Origin: Pirellulales bacterium
GTDB taxonomy: Bacteria; Planctomycetota; Planctomycetia; Pirellulales; JAEUIK01
Length of the DNA: 64,000 nucleotides
NCBI GenBank assembly: GCA_019694455.1
Contig: JAIBBY010000014.1
Span: 34,985-98,984, forward strand
Direction of reading: 5' to 3'
Below are positions 1 to 9,156 of this stretch, piece after piece (the first letter of the stretch is position 1; each line of letters opens with the position of its first letter). The notes below the pieces were generated by a model, which saw only the letters and a list, made by a program, of their open reading frames with translations, searched no databases and had not been told where the DNA came from. The position numbers and the translations under genes were made by a program.

Positions 1-601
1 AGACAGGTGCCGTGTCGCTGGCGGTTGGATAGTCGAAGTAGTTGGCTGTCGCGCCGTCGTTCTTGTGATAGGCAGCCTTGTACCATTCGTTCTCGCTCGC
101 CAGGGCCCAGGTGGCGCCGGCATTGCGGGTGATGCTCGGGCCATTGCTGGGAGTCGGAGTTCCGCCCAGGATCGTGTAGGCGCCGGTCTCGGTGTCGCCT
201 GCGCCCTGGCCATTGTGCAGCCAGTTGGCAAAACGGATCGCGTCGTACCAGCTCACGTAGGTGACCGGCATGTCCGCTCGACCCGCGATCGTCGAATAGG
301 TGTAACTGCCGCTCGCGCCGCTGCGAGTGATTCCACCTACGCCGCTGGCCATGGACGTGTTGTAGAGTGCGAGCGGATCGCTGGCGGCCTTGGCATTGAG
401 GAAGGCGGCATACTGGGAGTTAGTCACCTCGTACGTGCCGATGCGGTAGTTGTAGCCGACCGCGCCAAACGTGCCTTGGGATTGCACCTCGCCGGCATTG
501 CCCGCGTTGCCGACTGGCACGGTGGGAATCGTGACGGCCCGCGCGTGGGCGGCAGTGAGCACATGAGCTGTCAGCAGTACCAACCAAGCGAGCCGTTTCA
601 T
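1..601 (-). CDS. Secreted SUMF1 (formylglycine-generating-enzyme-like) domain protein, C-terminus beyond the window
   Basis: The reading frame runs off the left edge, so only the first 200 residues are visible. It starts at an ATG preceded by a GGGGAGA ribosome site at good spacing. Residues 1-22 form a signal peptide (MKRLAWLVLLTAHVLTAAHA). The rest carries the hallmarks of the SUMF1/FGE-sulfatase fold: YRIGTYEVTNSQYAAFLNA, then PVTYVSWYDAIRFANWL, then LASENEWYKAAYHK. In planctomycetes such exported proteins often end in a PEP-CTERM anchor, but that end is not visible here. True formylglycine-generating activity is doubtful for this class, and its substrate cannot be read from the sequence. 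Confidence 0.85.
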   Translation of the reverse strand, partial: MKRLAWLVLLTAHVLTAAHARAVTIPTVPVGNAGNAGEVQSQGTFGAVGYNYRIGTYEVTNSQYAAFLNAKAASDPLALYNTSMASGVGGITRSGASGSYTYSTIAGRADMPVTYVSWYDAIRFANWLHNGQGAGDTETGAYTILGGTPTPSNGPSITRNAGATWALASENEWYKAAYHKNDGATANYFDYPTASDTAPV

Positions 602-891
602 TGCAAATTCTCCCCAGGTGAAAAACCGAGTTCTTCGCGGGCCGGTCGTCGGGACCGACGGACTCCGCCGGGGACTTAACTGCTGCGGCAGGGCGAACAG
701 CCCCCTACTTTTCGTAAGCGGAAACCGCGTGCCGGCGGGGCGCGCGGCGGGCAAGAATTTGATTCCCAGCTCACACGATCGCCCGAATCGCTTGAAACCG
801 TCCGCCGGCCGAGTACGCTCAAGGGGGGCTGAGCCGGCGCGCCGCCAGGGAACCCCGCGGCGCTGGCTGAGCCGATTCTCCGGGCCCGACT

Positions 892-1491
892 ATGAAAGCC
901 GACGAACGCTCGGCAGAGGCCGATTCGCTGGAGCAGTACCGCGGGTACTTGCGGCTCTTGGCCTCGCAGCAGATCGCCGCCCGGTTTCGCGGCAAGCTCG
1001 ATCCCTCGGGCATCGTCCAGGACACGCTGTTCGAGGCGCATCGCGAGCTGGCTGGCGGACTCGTCGTGCCCTCGGCTGAGCGGCTCGCGTGGCTGCGCAA
1101 GATTCTGGCCAACAACCTCGCCGACGAAGTGCGCAAGATCACTGCCGACAAGCGCGATGTGGGGCGCGAAGTGTCGCTGCAGCAGGCCATCGAGCAATCG
1201 TCCCAGCGACTCGAACAGTGGCTGGCCCGCGACCTGGCGCCCGGCGCGCCGGCGGAGCTCGCCGAGCAGGTGCTGCAACTGGTGGCGGCGCTGGCACGGC
1301 TCCCCGAGGCGCAGCGCGAGGCGGTGGCGTTACACTATTGGAGCGGACTGCCGCTGGCCGAGATTGCCCAGCGGCTGGATCGCTCGCGCGACGCGGTCGC
1401 CGGATTGCTGAAGCGCGGCTTGCGGCAGTTGCGCGCGGAGTTGAAACTCCAACCTGACGACGATTTGCCCGGGGAGTCTGCACTTGTTTGA
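892..1491 (+). CDS. ECF-type RNA polymerase sigma factor
   Basis: A 199-residue sigma-70 family protein. The region-2 helix pair lies at about residues 13-85 (GKLDPSGIVQDTLFEAHREL, then RLAWLRKILANNLADEVRK). Region 4 lies at about residues 130-185 (LPEAQREAVALHYW, LAEIAQRLDRSRDAVAGLLKRGL, a helix-turn-helix). This is the type planctomycetes keep next to large Ser/Thr kinases. Its stop codon overlaps the start of the downstream kinase gene by 8 bases, so the two are probably translated together and belong to one signalling unit. No anti-sigma gene is adjacent; the kinase may take that role (inference). Confidence 0.9.
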   Translation: MKADERSAEADSLEQYRGYLRLLASQQIAARFRGKLDPSGIVQDTLFEAHRELAGGLVVPSAERLAWLRKILANNLADEVRKITADKRDVGREVSLQQAIEQSSQRLEQWLARDLAPGAPAELAEQVLQLVAALARLPEAQREAVALHYWSGLPLAEIAQRLDRSRDAVAGLLKRGLRQLRAELKLQPDDDLPGESALV

Positions 1492-4400
1492 GTCCCACGA
1501 AAACCTGCGCAGCCGGCAGGTCGACATCGCCGTGGCCGACTACCTGGAGGCCCAGGAACGGGGCTGTGCGCCAGATCGCGAAGCGTTTCTGGCCGAGCAT
1601 CCAGAGATTGCCGACGCGCTCCGTGAGTTTCTGGACGACTACGAGTCTGTGAACCGCGTGATGCCGGGGCAGCAGCAGGACAAGTCCACGGATGGCGCTG
1701 CGCGCTCGACCGGCGGGGGCCGTGCCATCGCGCCGATACTACCGGTTCCTCGCAACTTCGGCGCCTTCGAGCTGTTGGAGGAAATCGCCCGCGGCGGAAT
1801 GGGCGTGGTATACAAGGCCCGGCAGAAGAATCCCGAGCGCATTGTCGCGCTGAAGATGATTCTGGCGGGACAACTGGCCTCGCAGGCCGACGTGGAGCGG
1901 TTTTCGGCCGAGGCCCACGCCGCCGCGGCACTCGACCATCCCGGCATCGTGCCGGTGTTCGAGGTTGGCCAGCACGAGGGACAGCACTACTTCACAATGG
2001 GGTTCGTCGCAGGGCTGAGCCTGGCCCAGCGACTGCTCGACGGACCGCTGCCGGCCCGTGAGGCTGCGACGATCGTCGCTGAGGTTGGCGGGGCGGTGCA
2101 CTACGCGCATCAGAGAGGAGTGATTCATCGCGATTTGAAGCCGGCCAACATACTGCTGGACGACAGCGGCCGCGTGCGGGTCACCGACTTTGGGCTGGCC
2201 AAACGGCAAACCGACGGCAGTGGTTTGACACACACCGGGCAATTGCTGGGCACGCCCAGCTTCATGTCGCCCGAGCAAGTGTCGGGCAATTCGGCGGCGA
2301 TCGGACCTGCCGCCGACGTGTATTCGCTGGGCGCGACGCTGTATGCTCTGCTGACGGGGCGTCCGCCGTTTCAGGCCGCCAGCACGATCGACACGCTCAA
2401 ACAGGTGACCGACCGCGAGCCGGTGCCGCCGCGCGAGCTGGACGCCAGCATTTCGCGCGACCTGGAAACGATCGTGCTCAAGGCGCTTTCCAAGGAGCCG
2501 GGCTCTCGCTATCACACGTCCGACGAGATGGCCGAAGATCTGCTGCGGTTCGTGGCCGATCGGCCGATCCTGGCGCGGCGATCGACGGCGCGCGAGCGCC
2601 TCGTGCGCTGGTGCCGGCGGAATCCGGCCATTGCGGCGCTGACAGCGACAGCCGCCGCTGCCCTGATCGCGGGCACTGGCGTTTCGACGTACTATGCCAT
2701 TCAGGCCGACGCGCGCGCTCGCGAGGCGAGGACCGCCGTCGTGGCAAGGGACGGCGCGCTCGTGGCGAAAGGCAATGCCTTGCAACTTGCGCAAGACAAG
2801 GAATTGCTCGAGCGTCAGCGATTGTACGCGGCGGAAATGAACCTGGCCCAACAGGCGCTCACGGCCGGCCACTCGGCGCGCGTCCTCGACCTGTTGGAGA
2901 ACCACCGCCCGAAGGGTGGCGAGCCCGACCTGCGCGGCTTCGAATGGCACTACTTGTGGCGCGAAATCCACCCAGGCCTGCGCGCGACGCTTACTTATAC
3001 GAACGGGTTGAATGTCCAGCTCGGTGGTTTGCCTCGCCTGGACGGTAGCTATGGGGCAGTTGCCATCTCCTCGGATGGAAGTACGGTTGCCCTCGGCTAT
3101 GCGTTGATAGGCGACCGGTTCGGGATTGAGCTTCGGGATGCGAATACGGGAAGGTTGAAATCAACCCTGCCGTCGAGTCCCTACATGATCAGGTGTCTGG
3201 CGTACTCGCCGAACGGCCAACTGTTAGCCAGCGGTAGCCAGGGCGGACCGATCCGCCTCTGGAACGCCAGCGACGGTACGCTGGTCGGCCAAAGTGCCGA
3301 CGATTGGGACTACGCCCGTTGCATGGCCTTCTCGCCCGACGCCAATCGCCTGGCCGTGGCCGGCGATGGAGTCGTCATCTATGACATTCGTGCAGATGAA
3401 CCTCGCCGAGAGCTCGAGTTGCAGCGCGAGTTCGCGGATAGCGTCGTGTATTCTCCGGACGGCGGGCGCCTGTACGCAGGCGCGAGCTTCGGCGATAAGA
3501 ATGATGGAACGCGGCGCCTCTCGCGCATCTACGACTTGACTGTTCAACCTCCAAAGGCCGTCCGTGAGCTTGACGAAACCACGATTTGGGATGTTTCACC
3601 CGACGGACGGTTTGTCGCCGCCAGCAACCCGACGAACAACGTCCTTCTGGACGCAGACGGCGGCGCGACGCTGTGGGAGTTTGGCCAGGGGGGACCGGGA
3701 TCGTGGATGAAGTTCACGGCGGATGGCACCACGCTGATCGCCGCAGGTGTGGATCGCATGGTGAGCGTGTGGGACGCTGTCGAACGCAAATTGCTGTGCC
3801 GACTGCCGCATTCCGGCGCGGTTGTGGGCATCGCCACGGCGTCGGGCGGTCGCGATTGTTGGGCGTCCTTGAGTACCGACGGAACGGCCAAAATCTGGCC
3901 CGCGCGCCCGTCGGCCGCCTTAAAGGTGATCCACCCCGAGCTTCCCAACCGGCACATGGTCGCGATGCGCGGCGGTCAATCGGTGATTCTGGTCGGAGAT
4001 GAGTTTCCGGCACAGTCATGGAGCCTGGAGACAGGCACGCGGACGGACGACCCGCTTCCGGCTGATGATATTCGCGCCGTTTCGGCCGACGGCGCTCGGA
4101 TGGCCTCGGTCGATCGTGTTCCGACCGTGGGGAGTCCGATGGTGCGAGTGTGGGATCTGGCTTCCAATTCCCAGCCCAATGTCCTGACTCTCGGCGGATC
4201 GCGCGGATCGAGCTCGTCGTTGCACGTGCGTCTTTCGCCGAACGGCCGCTGGGTGGCGAGCTACGAGGATTGGATCAACGTGATACACGTCAACGAACTC
4301 GACGGCGCGCCGCCGACCAGGGAGGCGCCGAAGGCAATTCGCTATTCGAATCCGAGTTTCTGGCTTCTCTGCCCTGTGCTGCACGTCGAGTTTTCTCCGG

Positions 4401-5569
4401 ATAGCCGCTGGCTGGCGGCCGCGCATCAGTTTGGAGTCGTCAACCTGTACAACCTCGAATCGGAACAAATCGTGCCTGTTCCTGTCCCGTCCGCGAGCGC
4501 GGCGACGCAAGTCGCCTTTTCGTCGGACAATAGATACCTGGCCTCGGGCACCGATACTGGCAATGCGCACGTTTTCGACATGCAGACGGCGGAGGTCATC
4601 GCCTCATTTCCAGGCCACGAGTCGGCGATCACGGCCTTGGCATTCTTTCCTGGCGACCGCACCCTGGCGGTCGGCAGTCGCGGGGCGATCCGCCTATGGG
4701 ACCTCCCGTCGCGGCAGGAGCGATTCACGGTCCGACCGGCTGCGGACGCGGCGCAGACGTCCGAAAGCGCCGTGGTGCAACTGGCGGTAACGCCCGACGG
4801 CGCCACGCTGCTGTCCCGGCAGAGCGACGGCACGGTGCGCATCTGGAAAGCTCCGGGCAATTCGACCGAGGCGGCCGCCACGGCGCGCCATGCCGTAGCC
4901 ACACTGTCGAACGACCCGCAGTTCCTGGCCCGGCGGGCGATTGCCCAGGTCGGTCTCGGCCACTGGGAGCAGGCTTTGGCGGACCTCCGCGACGCGCAGA
5001 CAAATGGAATCAAATGGAGCGGCGAGCTGTTGAGGCTCTTGCACCGCGCATTGCCGCGGGAACGCGAATCAACGAGGTGGAACGAGCTGGAAACGGTTAC
5101 GACGGCGCGCGACATCTTCCGTAGCGGCGCGCTGCGCCTGGATGATCCGCACGAGTTGGCCAGGCTGTGCTGGGATCTCGTCGCCGAAGGAGCGACCGAC
5201 GATGATCAGTCCGCGCTTGCCGTTCAGCTTGCCCAAAAGGCCGGCGAGTTGGCACCCAACGATGCGTTCAACATGAGCACCCTGGGCATGGCCCAGTATC
5301 GCGCCGGGCAATGGCAGCAGGCCGTCGATTCACTCGACAAAGCAAGGGTGCTTGCGCCCGACAAGCACATTGCCTTCAACGGTTTCTTCCTGGCGATGGC
5401 CCACTGGCAACTCGGCCACAAGGACGAGGCCCGCACGTGGTACGACCGCAGTGTCGAGTGGATGGAGAAGAACCAGCCGAAGAACGACGATCTCAGCCGC
5501 TTCCGCGCCGAAGCCGAGCAATTGATGGGCATCACCAAGCCTGATGCCGCGCCAGCGAACGCGCCGTAA
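1484..5569 (+). CDS. Giant membrane Ser/Thr protein kinase with WD40 and TPR repeats
   Basis: A 1361-residue protein read from a TTG codon that overlaps the sigma-factor gene. The Hanks-type kinase domain spans about residues 90-355: glycine loop ARGGMGVVYKA, lysine in VALKMI, catalytic loop HRDLKPANILL near 214, and DFGLAK near 235. All key residues are present, so it should be active. One membrane span follows at about 380-405 (ALTATAAAALIAGTGVSTYY). Next come about ten WD40-type repeats (about 525-1130; recurrent blocks such as VAFSSDNRYLASG and IRLWDL), and a TPR-like tail (about 1140-1350). The kinase is predicted cytoplasmic and the repeat domain extracytoplasmic, which fits a sensor. 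The ligand is unknown. Confidence 0.92.
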   Translation: MFESHENLRSRQVDIAVADYLEAQERGCAPDREAFLAEHPEIADALREFLDDYESVNRVMPGQQQDKSTDGAARSTGGGRAIAPILPVPRNFGAFELLEEIARGGMGVVYKARQKNPERIVALKMILAGQLASQADVERFSAEAHAAAALDHPGIVPVFEVGQHEGQHYFTMGFVAGLSLAQRLLDGPLPAREAATIVAEVGGAVHYAHQRGVIHRDLKPANILLDDSGRVRVTDFGLAKRQTDGSGLTHTGQLLGTPSFMSPEQVSGNSAAIGPAADVYSLGATLYALLTGRPPFQAASTIDTLKQVTDREPVPPRELDASISRDLETIVLKALSKEPGSRYHTSDEMAEDLLRFVADRPILARRSTARERLVRWCRRNPAIAALTATAAAALIAGTGVSTYYAIQADARAREARTAVVARDGALVAKGNALQLAQDKELLERQRLYAAEMNLAQQALTAGHSARVLDLLENHRPKGGEPDLRGFEWHYLWREIHPGLRATLTYTNGLNVQLGGLPRLDGSYGAVAISSDGSTVALGYALIGDRFGIELRDANTGRLKSTLPSSPYMIRCLAYSPNGQLLASGSQGGPIRLWNASDGTLVGQSADDWDYARCMAFSPDANRLAVAGDGVVIYDIRADEPRRELELQREFADSVVYSPDGGRLYAGASFGDKNDGTRRLSRIYDLTVQPPKAVRELDETTIWDVSPDGRFVAASNPTNNVLLDADGGATLWEFGQGGPGSWMKFTADGTTLIAAGVDRMVSVWDAVERKLLCRLPHSGAVVGIATASGGRDCWASLSTDGTAKIWPARPSAALKVIHPELPNRHMVAMRGGQSVILVGDEFPAQSWSLETGTRTDDPLPADDIRAVSADGARMASVDRVPTVGSPMVRVWDLASNSQPNVLTLGGSRGSSSSLHVRLSPNGRWVASYEDWINVIHVNELDGAPPTREAPKAIRYSNPSFWLLCPVLHVEFSPDSRWLAAAHQFGVVNLYNLESEQIVPVPVPSASAATQVAFSSDNRYLASGTDTGNAHVFDMQTAEVIASFPGHESAITALAFFPGDRTLAVGSRGAIRLWDLPSRQERFTVRPAADAAQTSESAVVQLAVTPDGATLLSRQSDGTVRIWKAPGNSTEAAATARHAVATLSNDPQFLARRAIAQVGLGHWEQALADLRDAQTNGIKWSGELLRLLHRALPRERESTRWNELETVTTARDIFRSGALRLDDPHELARLCWDLVAEGATDDDQSALAVQLAQKAGELAPNDAFNMSTLGMAQYRAGQWQQAVDSLDKARVLAPDKHIAFNGFFLAMAHWQLGHKDEARTWYDRSVEWMEKNQPKNDDLSRFRAEAEQLMGITKPDAAPANAP

Positions 5570-5574
5570 GAGGT

Positions 5575-5961
5575 TCACACCGTAGCAAGCGCGCGCTCGT
5601 GACAGCCGCCGCAGAACTTCACGCCCGCGATCTTGTCGTCCAGTTGGCATTCGCCGTGGACCGCACACGCGAAGATCTTGATGCGGACACCCCCGCCGCA
5701 GGTTTCGCACGGTTCCTGGCGGTCCTCGGGTCCGCGGTGGATGCAGGCGAGGAGTTGGCCGCGCGGGACGCGGGAGGCGGCATTGGGGCGCGGGCTGCGG
5801 CCGATGGGCAGGCCTTGGCGCGCGGTGAGTGCAGGGTGCTTGGCGGGGTCACACTCGTGCTCGAGGTGGCCGGGGACGTCATCTTTATATGTGGCGCGGA
5901 AGCCGCAGTAGTTACAGATGGCTTCCTTGGTCTCGGGGAACCATTGCCAGGACGTGGACAT
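5575..5961 (-). CDS. Small cysteine-rich zinc-ribbon protein, accessory
   Basis: A 128-residue protein starting at ATG 5961 (MSTSWQWFPETKEAICNYCG). It has an N-terminal finger-like group (CNYC near residue 17, then HLEHEC) and a C-terminal ribbon (CETCGGG, then CAVHGEC, then KFCGGCH). Similar CxxCGG ribbons are frequent in planctomycete prophage-like and accessory clusters (recalled, not searched). A fragment of another gene ends on a TGATG overlap directly upstream, which suggests it was once the second gene of a small operon. The open frame continues upstream to 6354, but that part belongs to a methyltransferase remnant and is not native to this gene. Function unknown. Confidence 0.6.
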   Translation of the reverse strand: MSTSWQWFPETKEAICNYCGFRATYKDDVPGHLEHECDPAKHPALTARQGLPIGRSPRPNAASRVPRGQLLACIHRGPEDRQEPCETCGGGVRIKIFACAVHGECQLDDKIAGVKFCGGCHERALATV

Positions 5962-6104
5962 CACAGGCTCCAGGTCAGGGTGAGGTTGCCGGAGCCGTAG
6001 TTGCCGATGGCGAGAAAGGTCTGGATGCGCCACACGCCGGAGACCAGTTGGAGTTTGACGACCTCGACGACGCCGTAGCTGCCACTGGCGGATTTCGGGG
6101 CTGT
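5961..6104 (-). pseudogene. C-terminal fragment of an unknown gene, cut at its 5' side
   Basis: In a frame different from the methyltransferase remnant, this stretch encodes a plausible protein tail ending WRIQTFLAIGNYGSGNLTLT and a few more residues. Its stop TGA overlaps the ATG of the zinc-ribbon gene by one base. The same frame is blocked by a TGA at 6105-6107, exactly where the methyltransferase reading loses sense. It therefore looks like the surviving 3' end of a gene whose front was lost in a recombination. Short, regular tails like this occur in phage structural genes, but the identity is not established. Confidence 0.45.
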
Positions 6105-6354
6105 TCACGTTGTCGTTGTAGACCCAGCCTTCGTTCCCCGTGTTGTAGGGGGGGGCGATGTAGATGCACTTCACCTTGCCAGCGTAGTAGGGGAGCAAGG
6201 CTTTGAGCGCCAGCAGATTGTCCCCTTGCACCAGCAGGTTGCCCGCCTCGGCGTCGCCGGCGCTAAGCTGGCGATCGCAGCGCAGCAAGTGGTAGCGAAC
6301 CTTGTGGTGATGGTTCACCACCGCCGCCTTGCCGATCCAATCCAGCGTGGGCAC
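6082..6354 (-). pseudogene. N-terminal remnant of a site-specific DNA (adenine) methyltransferase
   Basis: The first 91 codons read as the start of a beta-class / type III Mod-like methyltransferase: NLLVQGDNLLALKALLPYYA, then the catalytic motif IV region KCIYIAPPYNTGNEGWVYND, then NVNSPEIRQW. The family's motif is DPPY; here the aspartate is replaced by alanine (residue 67), which would by itself abolish catalysis. Homology stops abruptly after residue 91, where the native protein would run for several hundred residues more. The frame stays open only because the zinc-ribbon gene downstream lies in the same frame. A broken gene, left over from a restriction-modification or similar locus. Confidence 0.75.
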
Positions 6355-6382
6355 TACTTGCGTTCCCCGTCCGTCGAAGGAT

Positions 6383-6514
6383 TCAAACCGGCGAGTTTAC
6401 CCGGCTGGCCATCGCATCGACAGTCCGCGGTACCGCATCTCCGCCGGCTTTCCGCAAAGCGGGGGCCACCGCCGCGTAGACATCTTCATCCGTGAAGTAC
6501 TTCACGCCGCTCAT
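6383..6514 (-). pseudogene. Truncated DUF5615-type PIN-like toxin
   Basis: A 43-residue frame starting at an ATG that overlaps the antitoxin stop codon by four bases (ATGA). It begins VKYFTDEDVYAAVAPALRKA, matching the start of DUF5615 toxins (PIN-like fold), including the first acidic cluster TDED. After about residue 35 the sense is lost and it stops at 6383, whereas complete members are about 110-120 residues. The break lies some 30 bases from the start of the methyltransferase remnant, so both truncations may come from one rearrangement. Probably inactive. Confidence 0.65.
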
Positions 6515-6804
6515 GGGGGCGAGTTGACGCTGGCGTACCGCGCCTTGACCGCGAGTTCATCATCGGCCGCCGCGCCGGCCTCAATTTCGTCCAGGTGGTC
6601 GTAGGCGTACGCCAAGGCGTCGTGAACGTCCGCCGGCTTGAGCCCCGGATATTGTTGGACGATTTCTTCAATGCTCATCCCTTGCCGGTAACAACCCAGA
6701 ATGATCCCCACCCGGATGCGGGTTCCGCCCACGACTGGCTGACCGCCGCAGCGGGCCGGGTCTTGTTCGATGTTGCGGTAATCCAGCTTGGTCATGATGG
6801 GCAT
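6511..6804 (-). CDS. DUF433 family antitoxin
   Basis: A 97-residue protein (94 if translation begins at the second ATG, 6795, which is better spaced from the AAGGG ribosome site). It shows the DUF433 pattern: MTKLDYRNIEQDP, then GGTRIRVGIILGCYRQGMS, then EEIVQQYPGLKPADVHDALA, a winged-helix-like fold. DUF433 proteins normally precede a DUF5615 toxin, and here the two frames overlap by ATGA, as expected of a translationally coupled toxin-antitoxin pair. The partner is truncated, so this antitoxin is now probably an orphan. Confidence 0.8.
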   Translation of the reverse strand: MPIMTKLDYRNIEQDPARCGGQPVVGGTRIRVGIILGCYRQGMSIEEIVQQYPGLKPADVHDALAYAYDHLDEIEAGAAADDELAVKARYASVNSPP

Positions 6805-6950
6805 CCCTTGGGCCGGGCGCGGCTCATAGATGATTCTACCATGCGATGCCGGCTATTCGATTTCCCATCGCCGCGCCGGCCGCGCGCCGCTGGCGTTTGT
6901 CGGCCAAGCCACTGCCCGTTGGCGCCAACCAGTTCGCCGCCGTGCTCAAG

Positions 6951-8789
6951 CTACGTCATCACTTCCACGATCAGCGTGCCGCCCGGTCCTACCGTTGCCA
7001 CCAGCTCGTCTCCTTGCCGCTCGATGCCGCTGCCGGCTGGCCAAGCGTGCAGCGCACGAGCCGATTTGATCGGCGACTTCATGCGCAGCGTCTCGCGCTG
7101 CGCGCAGTCCGCTTCGAGTATGCTGCCCAAGTTGGCCACGTCGCCGCGGTAGGCGCCATACGGATTGTGCAAACCGATGATCCACGCCTGGTCGGCGGCG
7201 CGCCGATTGATTTGCAGCAGCATGTCGCCAGTGCGCGTCAGCGGCGACCATTTCTCCAGCGCGATTTTCAGCCGGGCAATCTGCGCGTCGATTGGCCCGC
7301 GCACGGCGCAGGCCGGTGCGTGGCCGTCGCCAATCGCGATCACCTCCCGGTAATCAGACCACACCGCTTCTGGCGCGTCGGATGGCGTCACGTCGAACAG
7401 TTCCGCATACGGGCAAGGCGCATAGCAGGCGACTTCACCGCGGGCCAACTCGCTGGCCCCCTTCGCCGCCGCCGACTCCGCGGGCGGATAGAGCGCCTCT
7501 TTCACTTGGGCCCAATCCAGATCGATCGCCCGCGGCGGAATCAATTGCTGGAGCTTGCCCGCCCTGGCAAAGGGTGGAACCACGGTGGCGTCTAGCACCA
7601 AGGCGATCGGCGTGAATGGCTCGCCCACGTCCCCCACCTGGTCTTGAAAATCGAGCAGGTCGCGCGTCACTCGTCCGTAGGACGAAAGCTCCCCACTGTC
7701 CCAGTTCGTCAGATTGCATTCCGCGCCCCACTCCTCGTGCAGCGTATGCGCTCCCGAGAGATAGGTATGAAAGAACGAGCGCCGCTGCAGCGCGCTGGAG
7801 GGGCCCAATTCCGGACCGATCGGCCATACCGATTTGTCCCAGGTGTCGGGCGGAATCTGCCAAGACGACTCTCCCAGCGGCAGGAACGATGTGCAGCCTT
7901 GCGGCCCCCACGGGGCGAAGAACACGCCCCACGGCTTGCCCGCCGCCTTGGCCGCTCCGCGCAGACTGGCGACCATGAACTGCGAGCGGTGCGACGCCCA
8001 GGGGCCGACCTCGGCCAGGCACGATCGCGCCCCCAGTTTGTAAAACGCGTGCCACACCAATTCTCCCTTGGCCGATCCCTCGGCATAGCAGCAGCGGCCG
8101 GCGACTCGATCGGCTTGCGCCTGAAAGTTGCGCACCGTCTCCTGCCACAGCGCTTCGAAATCGCGCGGAAATCGGCGCCCGTCGTAATCGTCTACTGTGC
8201 CATATTCGAGATAGCGACTCGCGATGGTCTGGTGGTTGAGATGGTCGCGCACGGCCGCGGCCTCGATCGGGTCCTCGGCGTATTTTGGATCGACGCTCAG
8301 GAATCGATCCCAATCGTTGTGCGTGTTGGAAATCGTTTCATGAATTTGTCCCCCCAGAAACTTGTCGCCCAACAGTTCGTCATAAGCGCGGATCAACTCG
8401 GCATCGAACTGGTACGGGTGATAGACAATGCCCCCCGCGACCCGGTCGATCACCAGCGGGCGGCTCCGGCCGCTGACGATGCGATGCAGCGCGCCCCCCA
8501 CCCGCGCCACCTGGTTGAACCGCGCGCTGTCGTCGCCATACGACGAGTTGATGAGCCGCACGCCGTTGTGCGGCCGCACGAGGCCCGCTTTTTCCAATCC
8601 GGCCCAATAGCTGCCAGATGCTTCATAGGTGTGCAAAAAGCAGAATCCATTTCTGCCGGCAGGCGACGCTTGGTCGGTGGCGGCTTCCGCGCCGGCCGAG
8701 CGTTCGGCGCCATCAAGGTCAGCTAGTCCGGCGACGGCGGCCGTGGCGGCGCAGCGCGACAAGAATACGCGTCGATCGATGGGCGTCAT
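6951..8789 (-). CDS. Tat-exported protein of unknown function
   Basis: A 612-residue protein. The N-terminus has a twin-arginine type leader (DRRVFLSRCAATAAVAGLA), so export of a folded protein is likely. The body includes GRNGFCFLHTYEASGSYWAG, FAPWGPQGCTSFLPLGESSW and HTLHEEWGAECNLTNWDSGE, and has many Trp and acidic residues of the kind found in TIM-barrel glycosidases. I do not recognise a named family. It is convergent with the GH5 gene downstream of its own start, and separated from it by a 367-base gap. A polysaccharide-related role is inferred only from the two glycosidase-like neighbours. Confidence 0.75.
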   Translation of the reverse strand: MTPIDRRVFLSRCAATAAVAGLADLDGAERSAGAEAATDQASPAGRNGFCFLHTYEASGSYWAGLEKAGLVRPHNGVRLINSSYGDDSARFNQVARVGGALHRIVSGRSRPLVIDRVAGGIVYHPYQFDAELIRAYDELLGDKFLGGQIHETISNTHNDWDRFLSVDPKYAEDPIEAAAVRDHLNHQTIASRYLEYGTVDDYDGRRFPRDFEALWQETVRNFQAQADRVAGRCCYAEGSAKGELVWHAFYKLGARSCLAEVGPWASHRSQFMVASLRGAAKAAGKPWGVFFAPWGPQGCTSFLPLGESSWQIPPDTWDKSVWPIGPELGPSSALQRRSFFHTYLSGAHTLHEEWGAECNLTNWDSGELSSYGRVTRDLLDFQDQVGDVGEPFTPIALVLDATVVPPFARAGKLQQLIPPRAIDLDWAQVKEALYPPAESAAAKGASELARGEVACYAPCPYAELFDVTPSDAPEAVWSDYREVIAIGDGHAPACAVRGPIDAQIARLKIALEKWSPLTRTGDMLLQINRRAADQAWIIGLHNPYGAYRGDVANLGSILEADCAQRETLRMKSPIKSARALHAWPAGSGIERQGDELVATVGPGGTLIVEVMT

Positions 8790-9156
8790 CGGTTGGTATC
8801 AACTTTCTTGGCGAAGGTGTTCTGTGAGCAGCGCCGGTTTCAAAACCCTCGCTCTGGTACTCGGGACCGAGGGCAGGGTGAGGGGCGAAGCGGCGATCCG
8901 CAGCATTACTTTACCAATGTGCCTGCCAACAGGGGGCCGGCGCTGGTGAAACGGTTGGACCAGTTACAGCTCGGCGCAGGTGCGCTTTACTGCGGCATTG
9001 GTCCGCTTCGGCCGCCCAAAAAATGGCCCCTCCAACGGCTAGCCCAGTGCGAAACCACAATCCGCCACGGCATCCCCCCAAACGACTCGGTTTCAGCGAT
9101 AATGATTCGAGCATGTCGGTTGCGCCGTGCGCTCCATTTCAAAAAAAGGTTGAGGA
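8790..9156. other. Intergenic region between divergent exported-protein genes
   Basis: 367 bases without a supportable gene. It separates the divergently transcribed Tat-substrate gene and GH5 gene, so both promoters should lie here, but I see no convincing -35/-10 pair. The last bases before 9157 give a purine-rich ribosome site (AGGTTGAGGA) for the GH5 gene. Confidence 0.5.

Noticed and set aside
1739..2971. 410-codon open frame antisense to the large kinase gene
   Set aside because: The kinase domain is intact on the plus strand and the antisense frame has no start context or motif.
5575..6354. A single 259-residue fusion of methyltransferase and zinc-ribbon protein
   Set aside because: The linking 40 residues make sense only in another frame, which ends in a TGATG overlap with the zinc-ribbon start. 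The fused frame is an accident of phase.
6375..6395. tRNA T-arm-like sequence (GGTTTGAATCC on the minus strand), a possible integration site
   Set aside because: The invariant C56 is T, no acceptor or anticodon stem can be folded around it, and the same string occurs by chance at 35042 and inside imuB.
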